Assembly (NCBI RefSeq): GCF_000023825.1
Contig: NC_013061.1
Coordinates: 2,914,001-2,978,000 of the forward strand
Reading direction: 5' to 3'
Origin: Pedobacter heparinus DSM 2366
GTDB taxonomy: Bacteria > Bacteroidota > Bacteroidia > Sphingobacteriales > Sphingobacteriaceae
Length of the DNA: 64,000 bases
The notes under the pieces are model-generated. The model saw only the letters and a program-made list of their open reading frames with translations, had not been told where the DNA came from and made no database searches. Made by a program: the position numbers and the translations under genes. Of the stretch, positions 8,018 through 15,813 are shown piece after piece; the stretch's first letter is position 1, and every line of letters begins with the position of its first letter.

Positions 8018-9424
8018 ATGGCAAAATTATTAATAATTGATGATGAAAGGGCAATAAGAAGTACGCTCCGTGAGATTTTAGAATACGAGAATTACGAGGT
8101 TGAAGATATTGACAATGGTATTGACGGACTGGAACTGATCAAAAAAAAGAAATTTGATCTTGTACTGTGCGACATTAAAATGAATAAAATGGATGGTATG
8201 GAAGTACTGGAACAGGCCCTGGCCTATAGTCCGGATCTTCCTTTCATCATGATATCTGGCCATGGTACTGTAGAAACCGCCATAGAAGCCAGCAAAAAAG
8301 GGGCGTTTGATTTTATATCTAAACCACCCGATCTGAACAGATTGTTGATTACAGTCAGAAATGCCCTGGACAGGGGTAATCTGGTTACTGAAACTAAGGT
8401 ATTAAAAAGAAAAGTAAGCAAGACCAGGGACATCCTGGGCAGTTCAGAAAATATTGGAAAAATTAAAGAAACCATTGAACGTGTTGCGCCTACTGAAGCC
8501 AGGGTATTGATTACAGGTGCAAATGGTAGTGGTAAAGAGTTGGTGGCACGCTGGCTGCACGAGAAATCGCAACGTGCAGAAAGTCCGCTTATAGAAGTAA
8601 ACTGTGCTGCAATCCCGTCGGAACTGATAGAAAGTGAACTATTTGGTCATGAAAAGGGTTCATTTACCTCTGCAGTAAAACAACGTATCGGTAAGTTTGA
8701 ACTGGCCAATGGCGGCACTTTGTTTTTAGATGAGATTGGCGACATGAGCCTGTCTGCGCAGGCTAAAGTACTTCGAGCCTTACAGGAACATAAAATTACA
8801 CGTGTAGGTGGAGAAAAAGAACTGGAAGTCAATGTCCGAGTACTGGCGGCGACAAATAAAGACTTGCTCAAAGAAATTGAAGCCGGAAATTTCAGAATGG
8901 ACTTATACCACCGTTTAAATGTGATCAATATTCATGTTCCACATTTAACTGAGCGTACAGAGGACATCCCCGAAATTGCCTTAAACTTTCTTGAAGAAAT
9001 TTGCAGGGACTACGGTATGCCGGTTAAAAAAATCAGTGATGGGGCTATGACAGCCTTACAGGCTTTGCCATGGACAGGGAATGTCCGTGAATTGCACAAT
9101 ATGATTGAGCGGCTGATTATTTTAAGTGATAAGGTTATTACTGAAAATGATGTAATTGCTTTTGCGAATCCTGGCGGCGGGACCAATATTGGGGCTGTAA
9201 ATACGGCGAATGGCCAGTCAGGACTGGCGCATGGGCCGACAGTTGATTATGATAAATTTAATAATTTCCAGGATTATAAAGATCATGCAGAAAGGGAATT
9301 TATTAAATTCAAGCTGGAAAAAAACAACTGGAATGTATCTAAAACAGCTGATGATATTGAAATCCAGCGTAGTCACCTATACAGTAAGATTGAAAAATTC
9401 GGTTTGAAAAGGGTAGCAGAATAA
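8018..9424 (+). CDS. NtrC-type sigma-54-dependent response regulator
   Basis: A 468-residue regulator in three parts. The receiver (1-120) has the acidic pocket Asp8/Asp9 and phosphoacceptor Asp52. The AAA+ domain (about 138-380) shows Walker A GANGSGKE (167-174) and Walker B in GGTLFLDEIGD (232-242). A Fis-type helix-turn-helix sits at the C-terminus (about 435-465). The loop that contacts sigma-54, normally GAFTGA, reads GSFTSA at 214-219. No partner histidine kinase is adjacent. It should activate sigma-54 promoters elsewhere in the genome; targets are unknown. Confidence 0.92.
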   Translation: MAKLLIIDDERAIRSTLREILEYENYEVEDIDNGIDGLELIKKKKFDLVLCDIKMNKMDGMEVLEQALAYSPDLPFIMISGHGTVETAIEASKKGAFDFISKPPDLNRLLITVRNALDRGNLVTETKVLKRKVSKTRDILGSSENIGKIKETIERVAPTEARVLITGANGSGKELVARWLHEKSQRAESPLIEVNCAAIPSELIESELFGHEKGSFTSAVKQRIGKFELANGGTLFLDEIGDMSLSAQAKVLRALQEHKITRVGGEKELEVNVRVLAATNKDLLKEIEAGNFRMDLYHRLNVINIHVPHLTERTEDIPEIALNFLEEICRDYGMPVKKISDGAMTALQALPWTGNVRELHNMIERLIILSDKVITENDVIAFANPGGGTNIGAVNTANGQSGLAHGPTVDYDKFNNFQDYKDHAEREFIKFKLEKNNWNVSKTADDIEIQRSHLYSKIEKFGLKRVAE

Positions 9425-9425
9425 G

Positions 9426-11210
9426 CTAGCCCATATAATCTGCCTGTCTGCTCAACAAGGCCCTGTATTTATTAAAGATGGCTGTTTTTGAGACAAGGCC
9501 AAGATATTTTCCTTGCTCATCCAATACAGGTAGCAGCCATGCATTTTCTTTTTCCATCTTTTGCAGCAGGTGTTTTAAAGAATCGGAAATGACTGCTACA
9601 TCCGGTGCAGTTTGCATCAGGTCTTGCACGGCTAATGTATCTGAATTGCTGATGCCTTTTTTAAGCAGGTCTTCCACATATAACAAACCCTTAAAATCCT
9701 GCTCATTCCCCACTACGGGGAACAGATTTCTTTTAGATTGTAATATTTCGTTCAGTCTGTCAGAAATCAGGTCATTTTCATTTAAAACCAGGTAATCATG
9801 CTCTAAAAGATGCCTCAGTTTCATCATGTTCAATACAGTTGCATCTTTATCTTCAAGAGAAAGCAGTTCCCCTCTTTCTGCAAGTGGCTGTGTATAAATG
9901 GAATATTTATGCTTACTGCGGTTAATCAGATAGGCAATTGCCGAAGTAATCATTAACGGAACCATCAATACATAGCCCCCGGTAATTTCTGCAATTAAAA
10001 AGATACCGGTTAAAGGGGCATGCATAATGGCACTTAAAGATGCGGCCATACCTGCAACAATAAAATTGGCCACGCTTAAATGGGCAAGACCGAGTGTATT
10101 GATTGCAAATGCGACAGCAAAACCAATTAAACCACCCATAATTAAACTGGGAGCAAAAATTCCCCCGTTACCACCGGCGCTTAAAGTAATCAGTGTGGCA
10201 GCAGATTTGGCAAAAACAGTAACGACGGTAAAGAGAATAATGACCCAGGGCAGACTGCTGTATTCGGCAAAGATACTGTTACTGAGCAGTGTAGTATAAT
10301 TACCTCCCAGCAGATTTTTGATGGTAATGTATCCTTCCCCATATAACGTAGGAAATAAAAAGACCATTATTCCCAGCATTAAACCACCCAATACTACTTT
10401 TTTATAGGGGTTTCTAATTTTGTAAAATGATGTTTTAATAAAGCTGTTTACTTTTTTAAAATAAATAGAAAACAAGCCGATCAGTACAGCCAGCAATACG
10501 TAATAGATCAAAGCATTCATCTTCCAGCCTTCTGTAACCAGAAAAAACAGCTGCTCGTTATAGAACAAACGGGCAACTACAGCTGCCGTAGCCGCAGAAA
10601 GCAATAAGGGGATAAAAGCTGGAATGGTAAATTCTGGCAGCAGGATCTCTATGGCAAAGACTATCCCGGCAATGGGACTGTTAAAGGCTCCTGCAATACC
10701 TGCCGCGGCCCCACAGGCCAGCAGCATAGTAGTTTCCCTGTAAGATAAGCCCAGAAAACGACCAACTACAGAACCAATGCCACCACCACTGGTTACAATG
10801 GGTGCTTCCAGTCCTGTCGAACCACCAAAACCCACCGTTAAAGCTGCGGTTATCACTTGCGAATAAATATTGTGTGGCTCTATTTTGCTCGACTTTTTAG
10901 ATATGGTATAGAGTATAGGCGTTAAACCGGTTTCAAACTTACCTTTTCGGATAAACCGGCGCACATACAATACGGAGAGCAGAATTCCTATGAAAGGAAA
11001 GAAGAAAAAAAGATAATACTTATACTGCCAGTGAAAACCAGTCTGCAAAAAATCTTCAATGTGGTGTGTCAGCGATTTAAGTAATGCCGCTGCAAGACCC
11101 GCCAGTATACCGACAATCAATGCAGCTATGACCAGGAAATTCCTGTTAGAAATTTTTGTTTTCCTGTACTGATTAATGGCATCTATATAACTTACTAATC
11201 TAACGTACAT
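9426..11210 (-). CDS. ClC-type chloride channel or transporter with CBS pair
   Basis: A 594-residue protein. Residues about 25-435 form the ClC membrane domain with the gating-glutamate motif GLEAP and the anion-pore motif GGNGGIFAPSL. A pair of CBS domains (about 455-585) follows, which in relatives bind adenine nucleotides. The first selectivity motif, usually GSGIP, is replaced by ETGLTP. The gene starts 12 bases after the RluA-type gene on the same strand and ends two bases from the NtrC-type gene. Chloride channel versus Cl-/H+ exchange cannot be decided here. Confidence 0.9.
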   Translation of the reverse strand: MYVRLVSYIDAINQYRKTKISNRNFLVIAALIVGILAGLAAALLKSLTHHIEDFLQTGFHWQYKYYLFFFFPFIGILLSVLYVRRFIRKGKFETGLTPILYTISKKSSKIEPHNIYSQVITAALTVGFGGSTGLEAPIVTSGGGIGSVVGRFLGLSYRETTMLLACGAAAGIAGAFNSPIAGIVFAIEILLPEFTIPAFIPLLLSAATAAVVARLFYNEQLFFLVTEGWKMNALIYYVLLAVLIGLFSIYFKKVNSFIKTSFYKIRNPYKKVVLGGLMLGIMVFLFPTLYGEGYITIKNLLGGNYTTLLSNSIFAEYSSLPWVIILFTVVTVFAKSAATLITLSAGGNGGIFAPSLIMGGLIGFAVAFAINTLGLAHLSVANFIVAGMAASLSAIMHAPLTGIFLIAEITGGYVLMVPLMITSAIAYLINRSKHKYSIYTQPLAERGELLSLEDKDATVLNMMKLRHLLEHDYLVLNENDLISDRLNEILQSKRNLFPVVGNEQDFKGLLYVEDLLKKGISNSDTLAVQDLMQTAPDVAVISDSLKHLLQKMEKENAWLLPVLDEQGKYLGLVSKTAIFNKYRALLSRQADYMG

Positions 11211-11222
11211 CTTAAAACAGCT

Positions 11223-11945
11223 TTAAGCGTCGAACTTGTCCAGTAATTTAATCAGTGTAGCAAAATCTTTAGGATAAGGAGCCTCAATTACAATATCCTG
11301 TCCGTTCAGTCCCTTAAACACCAGGTGCCGCGCGTGAAGTGCAAAACGCTTCATAATGGGCTGTTCCTCTTCATCTTTTGCCAAACGGTAACCTTTTTTT
11401 AAGCTGGAAAGGTATACAGGCTTGCCCCGGTACATATCGTCGCCGGCAATGGCTGCACGTTGTGTAGCCAGGTGTATCCTGATCTGGTGCATGCGCCCGG
11501 TAATGGGCTTGCATTCTACCAGTGTATAATGCCTGTAATGTTTCAACGTATTGAATATGGTTTCTGCACGTTTGCCTTCCTTACGGTCGATGGTCACACT
11601 TTTATTACCATCATTTAAAATGGGGAGGTCGATAAACAATTCTTTGAATGTAAACTGTCCGTCAACTACCGCATGATAAGTTTTATTTACTTTACGTTTT
11701 TCAAATTGCATGGCAACGTTACGGTAGGCTTCTGGTGTTTTGGCGATAATAATGGCACCTGACGTTTCCTTATCTAAACGGTGACATACCTGTGCATCAG
11801 CTGTATATTGCTTTGCCAGGCGGAGAATGTTCACTTCTCCTGAGCCGCCACGTTCATCTAATGATGCGACGAAGGGCGGTTTATTTACTACGACATAATC
11901 ATCGTTTTCAAACAGTATGAGATCTTTAAAATTTGGGTACTTCAC
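11223..11945 (-). CDS. RluA family pseudouridine synthase
   Basis: A 240-residue enzyme that isomerises uridine to pseudouridine in rRNA or tRNA. The catalytic motif HRLDKETSG contains Asp58, and the downstream GRMHQIRIHLA motif is also typical. There is no N-terminal S4 domain. The start is GTG (11945-11943): an in-frame stop lies four codons upstream and no ATG is near. A -7 box precedes it in the gap after the response regulator gene, so it probably begins its own transcript and carries the ClC gene with it. The exact target uridine is not predictable. Confidence 0.9.
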   Translation of the reverse strand: MKYPNFKDLILFENDDYVVVNKPPFVASLDERGGSGEVNILRLAKQYTADAQVCHRLDKETSGAIIIAKTPEAYRNVAMQFEKRKVNKTYHAVVDGQFTFKELFIDLPILNDGNKSVTIDRKEGKRAETIFNTLKHYRHYTLVECKPITGRMHQIRIHLATQRAAIAGDDMYRGKPVYLSSLKKGYRLAKDEEEQPIMKRFALHARHLVFKGLNGQDIVIEAPYPKDFATLIKLLDKFDA

Positions 11946-11966
11946 TCGGTAATTTTATGTAAAGTA

Positions 11967-11974
11967 CAAAAGTA
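11967..11974 (-). promoter_or_regulatory. -7 box of the RluA-type gene
   Basis: On the minus strand TACTTTTG matches TAnnTTTG and sits 21 bases before the GTG start. A TTG lies about 14 bases further upstream, closer than the usual -33 spacing. Confidence 0.5.
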
Positions 11975-11994
11975 CGCATTCTTAGTGGCAATGT

Positions 11995-12684
11995 CTAAGA
12001 CAACTCGAACTTATACCCTACTCCTTTTACGGTAGCGACGTAGGTTTCGCCCAGTTTCTCGCGTAATTTACGGATATGTACATCAATGGTACGGTTGGTT
12101 ACCACTACAGAATCTTCCCAGATATTCTTTAATATAGATTCGCGTGTATATACCTTACCTGGTTTAGAGGCCAAAAGGTACAACAGTTCAAATTCTTTTT
12201 TAGCCAGCACTACCTTTTGCCCGTTCTGGTACACCAGGTAAGCTTCCCTGTCGATTACCAGGTCCCCTATTTCCACCTTATTGTCTGACACGTCGTCCGT
12301 ACTTGAATTTCTTCTTAAGATGGCATTGATACGGCTTACCAGGGCACGGGGTTTAATGGGTTTGGCGATGTAATCATCAGCACCCACGTTAAAACCGGCA
12401 ATCTCGGAATATTCTTCACTGCGGGCAGTAAGGAATACCATAAATGTATTTTTAAATTCAGGAATGGCACGCATCAATCTGCAAGCTTCGATCCCATCCA
12501 TTTTAGGCATCATAATATCCAGGATGATCAGATCAGGATGTACCTTTTTCGCAATCGTAATCCCTTCCTGTCCGTTACCCGCCAGATAAACCTGATAACC
12601 TTCTTTTTTTAAGTTGTATTCTATTAATTCTAAAATATCGGGTTCATCATCAACAATAAGTATCTTCTGTTTTACGGTGCTCAT
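11995..12684 (-). CDS. OmpR/PhoB-family response regulator
   Basis: A 229-residue two-domain regulator. The receiver (about 7-122) has Asp12/Asp13 and phosphoacceptor Asp56 (LDIMMPKMDG), plus the switch Thr and Lys in the usual places. The winged-helix DNA-binding domain (about 132-228) ends with the conserved TVKGVGYKF. No kinase gene is adjacent, so its partner must be elsewhere. It resembles the RprY-like regulators that are widespread in Bacteroidota; no target can be named. Confidence 0.9.
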   Translation of the reverse strand: MSTVKQKILIVDDEPDILELIEYNLKKEGYQVYLAGNGQEGITIAKKVHPDLIILDIMMPKMDGIEACRLMRAIPEFKNTFMVFLTARSEEYSEIAGFNVGADDYIAKPIKPRALVSRINAILRRNSSTDDVSDNKVEIGDLVIDREAYLVYQNGQKVVLAKKEFELLYLLASKPGKVYTRESILKNIWEDSVVVTNRTIDVHIRKLREKLGETYVATVKGVGYKFELS

Positions 12685-12789
12685 AGCTTTAATTATTTGT
12701 TACGAAATTAGGTAATCAATTATAATATAGCGTTAAACACAGGTTAACAAATTGTTAATTACACCCTGTATATTAACATGAATTTAGGG

Positions 12790-13899
12790 TTAGCGTAAAG
12801 TTTTATTTAAAAAAGCATCCAGTTCTGCACCGCGAAGGTTTTTAGCTATTATTTTTCCATTCGGATCTACAATAAAAGAACTTGGAATGGCATCTATACC
12901 ATATAACAACGCTGTTGGACTTTCAAAATCTTTCAGGTCGCTGGCATGTGCCCAGCTCAGGTTATCGGCTGCTATGGCTTTTTTCCAGGCTTCTGCATCT
13001 TTATCCAGGGAAATTCCTAAAATGGTAAAATTCTTATCTTTATAGGCATTGTAAGCTTTCACTACATTGGGATTTTCCTGTCTGCAGGGCATACACCATG
13101 ATGCCCAGAAATCAAGCATTACATATTTACCTTTAAAATCGGCCAGTTTAATAGGCTTGCCATCTACACTGTTGATGATAAATTCCGGGGCTTGCTGCCC
13201 TACCTGTACAGATTTAAGTTTAGCCATTTTTACCAGAAATTCGGTAACTGCAGCATTGTTATTGAAATTACTTTTAATCTTATCGGCATAATCTACCAGC
13301 TCTTTTTCATACTCTGCCGGGTTTAACAGATTAACGGCATAAAAGCCCGCAAGCGAGCTGGTATTGTTTTGTGCGAACTTAAGGACAGCCTTGTTTAAGC
13401 CATCAATCTCCTGGGTATAGGCAGGCCGCATTTGCTCCATGATCATGTCCCTTTTATCGGGCTGTGCGGCTACGGCTTCATCAAAACTGCGCTGGATCTC
13501 CCCTATCTTAACCATATACTGGTTTTTAGTTTTGTTCAGTTCTTCCAGTTTATCTGCTTCTACAGCACCTGATATGGTATAGCCAAGGTTTTTATCGGCC
13601 AGATCTGCCTGTATTTTGATCTGGTCACCATTCTGGGCTATAATCATGTATTCACTATGACCTGAAGATATCCTGAAAAAATCTACTACGGGCGTGCTAT
13701 GGATAAATTTAAACTCCCCTTTTTCTGAAAACACTGTTGAATCCAGGGGTTTTACCTGATCCTTTTGTATACCAAACAGGTAAACCTTACTGCCTGCTGC
13801 CGCATTTTTAAATGTTCCTTCTACTACAAAATTCCCTTTGTCTTTACATGCTGCAAAAACAATACAAAGCAGCACTATATATCCGATTCTCTTCATCAT
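12790..13899 (-). CDS. TlpA-like thioredoxin lipoprotein with DUF4369
   Basis: A 369-residue lipoprotein (FAAC, Cys18). The first half fits DUF4369, common in Bacteroidota. The second half (about 233-369) is a TlpA/ResA-like thioredoxin fold with the redox pair Cys269-Met-Pro-Cys272 in ASWCMPC and a downstream cis-proline region (DAIPSSFIVD). It should reduce disulfides or support cytochrome maturation in the periplasm. It begins eight bases after gatB on the same strand, so the two are probably co-transcribed, though a functional link to tRNA charging is not apparent. Confidence 0.9.
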   Translation of the reverse strand: MMKRIGYIVLLCIVFAACKDKGNFVVEGTFKNAAAGSKVYLFGIQKDQVKPLDSTVFSEKGEFKFIHSTPVVDFFRISSGHSEYMIIAQNGDQIKIQADLADKNLGYTISGAVEADKLEELNKTKNQYMVKIGEIQRSFDEAVAAQPDKRDMIMEQMRPAYTQEIDGLNKAVLKFAQNNTSSLAGFYAVNLLNPAEYEKELVDYADKIKSNFNNNAAVTEFLVKMAKLKSVQVGQQAPEFIINSVDGKPIKLADFKGKYVMLDFWASWCMPCRQENPNVVKAYNAYKDKNFTILGISLDKDAEAWKKAIAADNLSWAHASDLKDFESPTALLYGIDAIPSSFIVDPNGKIIAKNLRGAELDAFLNKTLR

Positions 13900-13907
13900 A
13901 TTCCTGA

Positions 13908-15371
13908 TTATTTTAACTTATCCTGTAACAATTGATTTATTTTCTGAGGGTCAGCCTTACCTTTGGCGAGCTTCATTACGTCGCCAACAAAAAGACCCAA
14001 CACCCCTTTTTTACCTTTTTTATACGCTTCAACCTGCGCTTGATACCTCGTCAGTACTTCATCTACAAAGGCAGACAGTTCATCGCCGTTGTCTACGATC
14101 AGCAGGTTCAGTTTTGCTGCCAGTTCCAATACGTTAACGGCAGGGGCTTTAAGCAATTCGGGCAATAACTGTTGTAAAGCAACCTGCTGTGTAATTTGCT
14201 TATCATCAACCATGTTGATCACATCGGCGAGCTGTTCCGGAATAACTTTAAAATCTGCTATGCCGATCTCTTTTTCATTTAGCAATGCCCTTATTGGTCC
14301 TGTAAGCCAGTTTACCAAATTCTTTTTATTATTAACAAACTCCAATGCATCGTTAAAATACTGCAAAAGATCGTGGTCTTCAGCAAGCATAGTTGCCTCA
14401 GAAGTACTTACTCCATAATCTGCTACCAGTTTTTTGGCAATTTCCTGTGGTAATGCAGGCATATCAAATTTTAACTGGGCCAGCCATTCATCTGAAATGT
14501 GTACGGGTGCCAGATCCGGGTCAGGAAAATAACGGTAATCGTTGGCTTCTTCCTTGCTCCTCATGGGTGCAGTAGTTCCCTTGTCTGCATCAAAAGTAAG
14601 TGTACTCTGGACAATACTGCCACCACTCAAAACCACTTCTTTCTGACGGCCAAACTCAAAATCAATTGCCCTGCGCACATTTCTTATGGAGTTTAAGTTT
14701 TTCACTTCACAGCGCGTACCAAATTCAATTGCTCCCACTTTCCTTATAGAAATATTGGCATCACAGCGTAAGCTTCCTTCTTCCATATTTCCATCACTCA
14801 CATCCAGGTGCCGCACCAGTTTTCTGATCTCGGTAAGCAAAAGTGAAGCTTCTTCCGCACTGCGGATATCGGGTTCAGTTACAATTTCAATTAAAGGTAC
14901 ACCAGCCCTGTTCAGGTCGACATAAGAATATCTGTCATCCTGGTCGTGCAGACTTTTACCTGCATCTTCTTCCAGATGGATGCGGTTGATACCGATCCGT
15001 TTTTCTTCTCCGCTGCCCAGGGTTACATTGATAAACCCATTCTGACAGATGGGTTTATTGTCCTGAGTGATCTGATACCCTTTAGGCAAATCGGCATAGA
15101 AATAGTTCTTTCTGTCGAAATAGTTAACCTGATTGATGTTACAGTTTAAGGCCAGGCCCATTCTGGCAGCTTTAGCTACTACTTCCCTGTTCAACTTAGG
15201 CAGTGCACCAGGCAGGGCCAGCGAAACTGCCGAGATGTGTTCATTGGGTTTTGCTCCGAAAGCTGCACTATCGGATGAAAATATTTTAGATTGTGTATTG
15301 AGTTGTACGTGGATCTCTAAACCAGATACCAATTCGAATTCTGATGGAGAAACTGAGGTTTTCGTACTCAT
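13908..15371 (-). CDS. gatB: Asp/Glu-tRNA amidotransferase subunit B
   Basis: GatB of 487 residues, the kinase-like subunit of the GatCAB complex that converts Glu-tRNAGln (and Asp-tRNAAsn) to the amide form. The N-terminal motif GLEIHVQL (14-21) and the signature DRKNYFYADLPKGYQ (about 86-100) are present, and the C-terminal YqeY-like tRNA-binding domain is complete. Length is normal. gatA and gatC are not in the window, as is usual in this phylum. A -7 box lies 42 bases ahead of the start codon. Confidence 0.96.
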   Translation of the reverse strand: MSTKTSVSPSEFELVSGLEIHVQLNTQSKIFSSDSAAFGAKPNEHISAVSLALPGALPKLNREVVAKAARMGLALNCNINQVNYFDRKNYFYADLPKGYQITQDNKPICQNGFINVTLGSGEEKRIGINRIHLEEDAGKSLHDQDDRYSYVDLNRAGVPLIEIVTEPDIRSAEEASLLLTEIRKLVRHLDVSDGNMEEGSLRCDANISIRKVGAIEFGTRCEVKNLNSIRNVRRAIDFEFGRQKEVVLSGGSIVQSTLTFDADKGTTAPMRSKEEANDYRYFPDPDLAPVHISDEWLAQLKFDMPALPQEIAKKLVADYGVSTSEATMLAEDHDLLQYFNDALEFVNNKKNLVNWLTGPIRALLNEKEIGIADFKVIPEQLADVINMVDDKQITQQVALQQLLPELLKAPAVNVLELAAKLNLLIVDNGDELSAFVDEVLTRYQAQVEAYKKGKKGVLGLFVGDVMKLAKGKADPQKINQLLQDKLK

Positions 15372-15413
15372 TTATAGGCAATAGTTTTCTTAATTTCTGA
15401 TGTGTTTTACATA

Positions 15414-15421
15414 CAAACATA
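15414..15421 (-). promoter_or_regulatory. -7 box of gatB
   Basis: On the minus strand TATGTTTG matches TAnnTTTG, giving a predicted 5' leader of roughly 35-40 bases before the gatB ATG at 15371. Confidence 0.45.
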
Positions 15422-15443
15422 ACCATTTATACGTTAAAAACCT

Positions 15444-15713
15444 TTATTTATCTACAACAACGATACTACTATCCGCCACTTTAGCCGAATCTTGCGACGT
15501 AAAATTTACACTGTCTGCATTTTCAGTTGCCACCTTACCGGCAGCTACCGGGGCTTCATATTCGATAACTTTACCGCTTTTATGCCGCACAGGCTTAGGG
15601 TGTTTGTTATAAAAAACAGCACCTACAGCTGTAACAATTAATGCTGTACAAGCAATTGTAAGATATTTAAATTCCCTTCTGCTATAAAAGGGTGTACTTT
15701 TTTCTTCTGTCAT
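15444..15713 (-). CDS. small single-pass membrane protein, unknown function
   Basis: An 89-residue protein. A short cytoplasmic N-terminus with basic residues (YSRREFKYL) is followed by one membrane helix (about 18-36), then a polar tail rich in Lys, Ala, Val and Asp that probably faces the periplasm. I do not recognise the family. It lies 72 bases upstream of gatB on the same strand; a -7 box between them suggests that gatB does not depend on its promoter. Confidence 0.6.
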   Translation of the reverse strand: MTEEKSTPFYSRREFKYLTIACTALIVTAVGAVFYNKHPKPVRHKSGKVIEYEAPVAAGKVATENADSVNFTSQDSAKVADSSIVVVDK

Positions 15714-15813
15714 TTTAAGCTGTCATTTCTATAATGGTACCTAAAGTACTCAAATGCCTGTTTTATTTTAAATAAAAACAAGTATCAAATAAATTTGTTT
15801 AACTGGACTCCGG

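Noticed and set aside
15759..15780. A/T-only palindrome as terminator of the BtuB-like gene
   Set aside because: The stem has only one G-C pair and no T-run follows, so it would be very weak.
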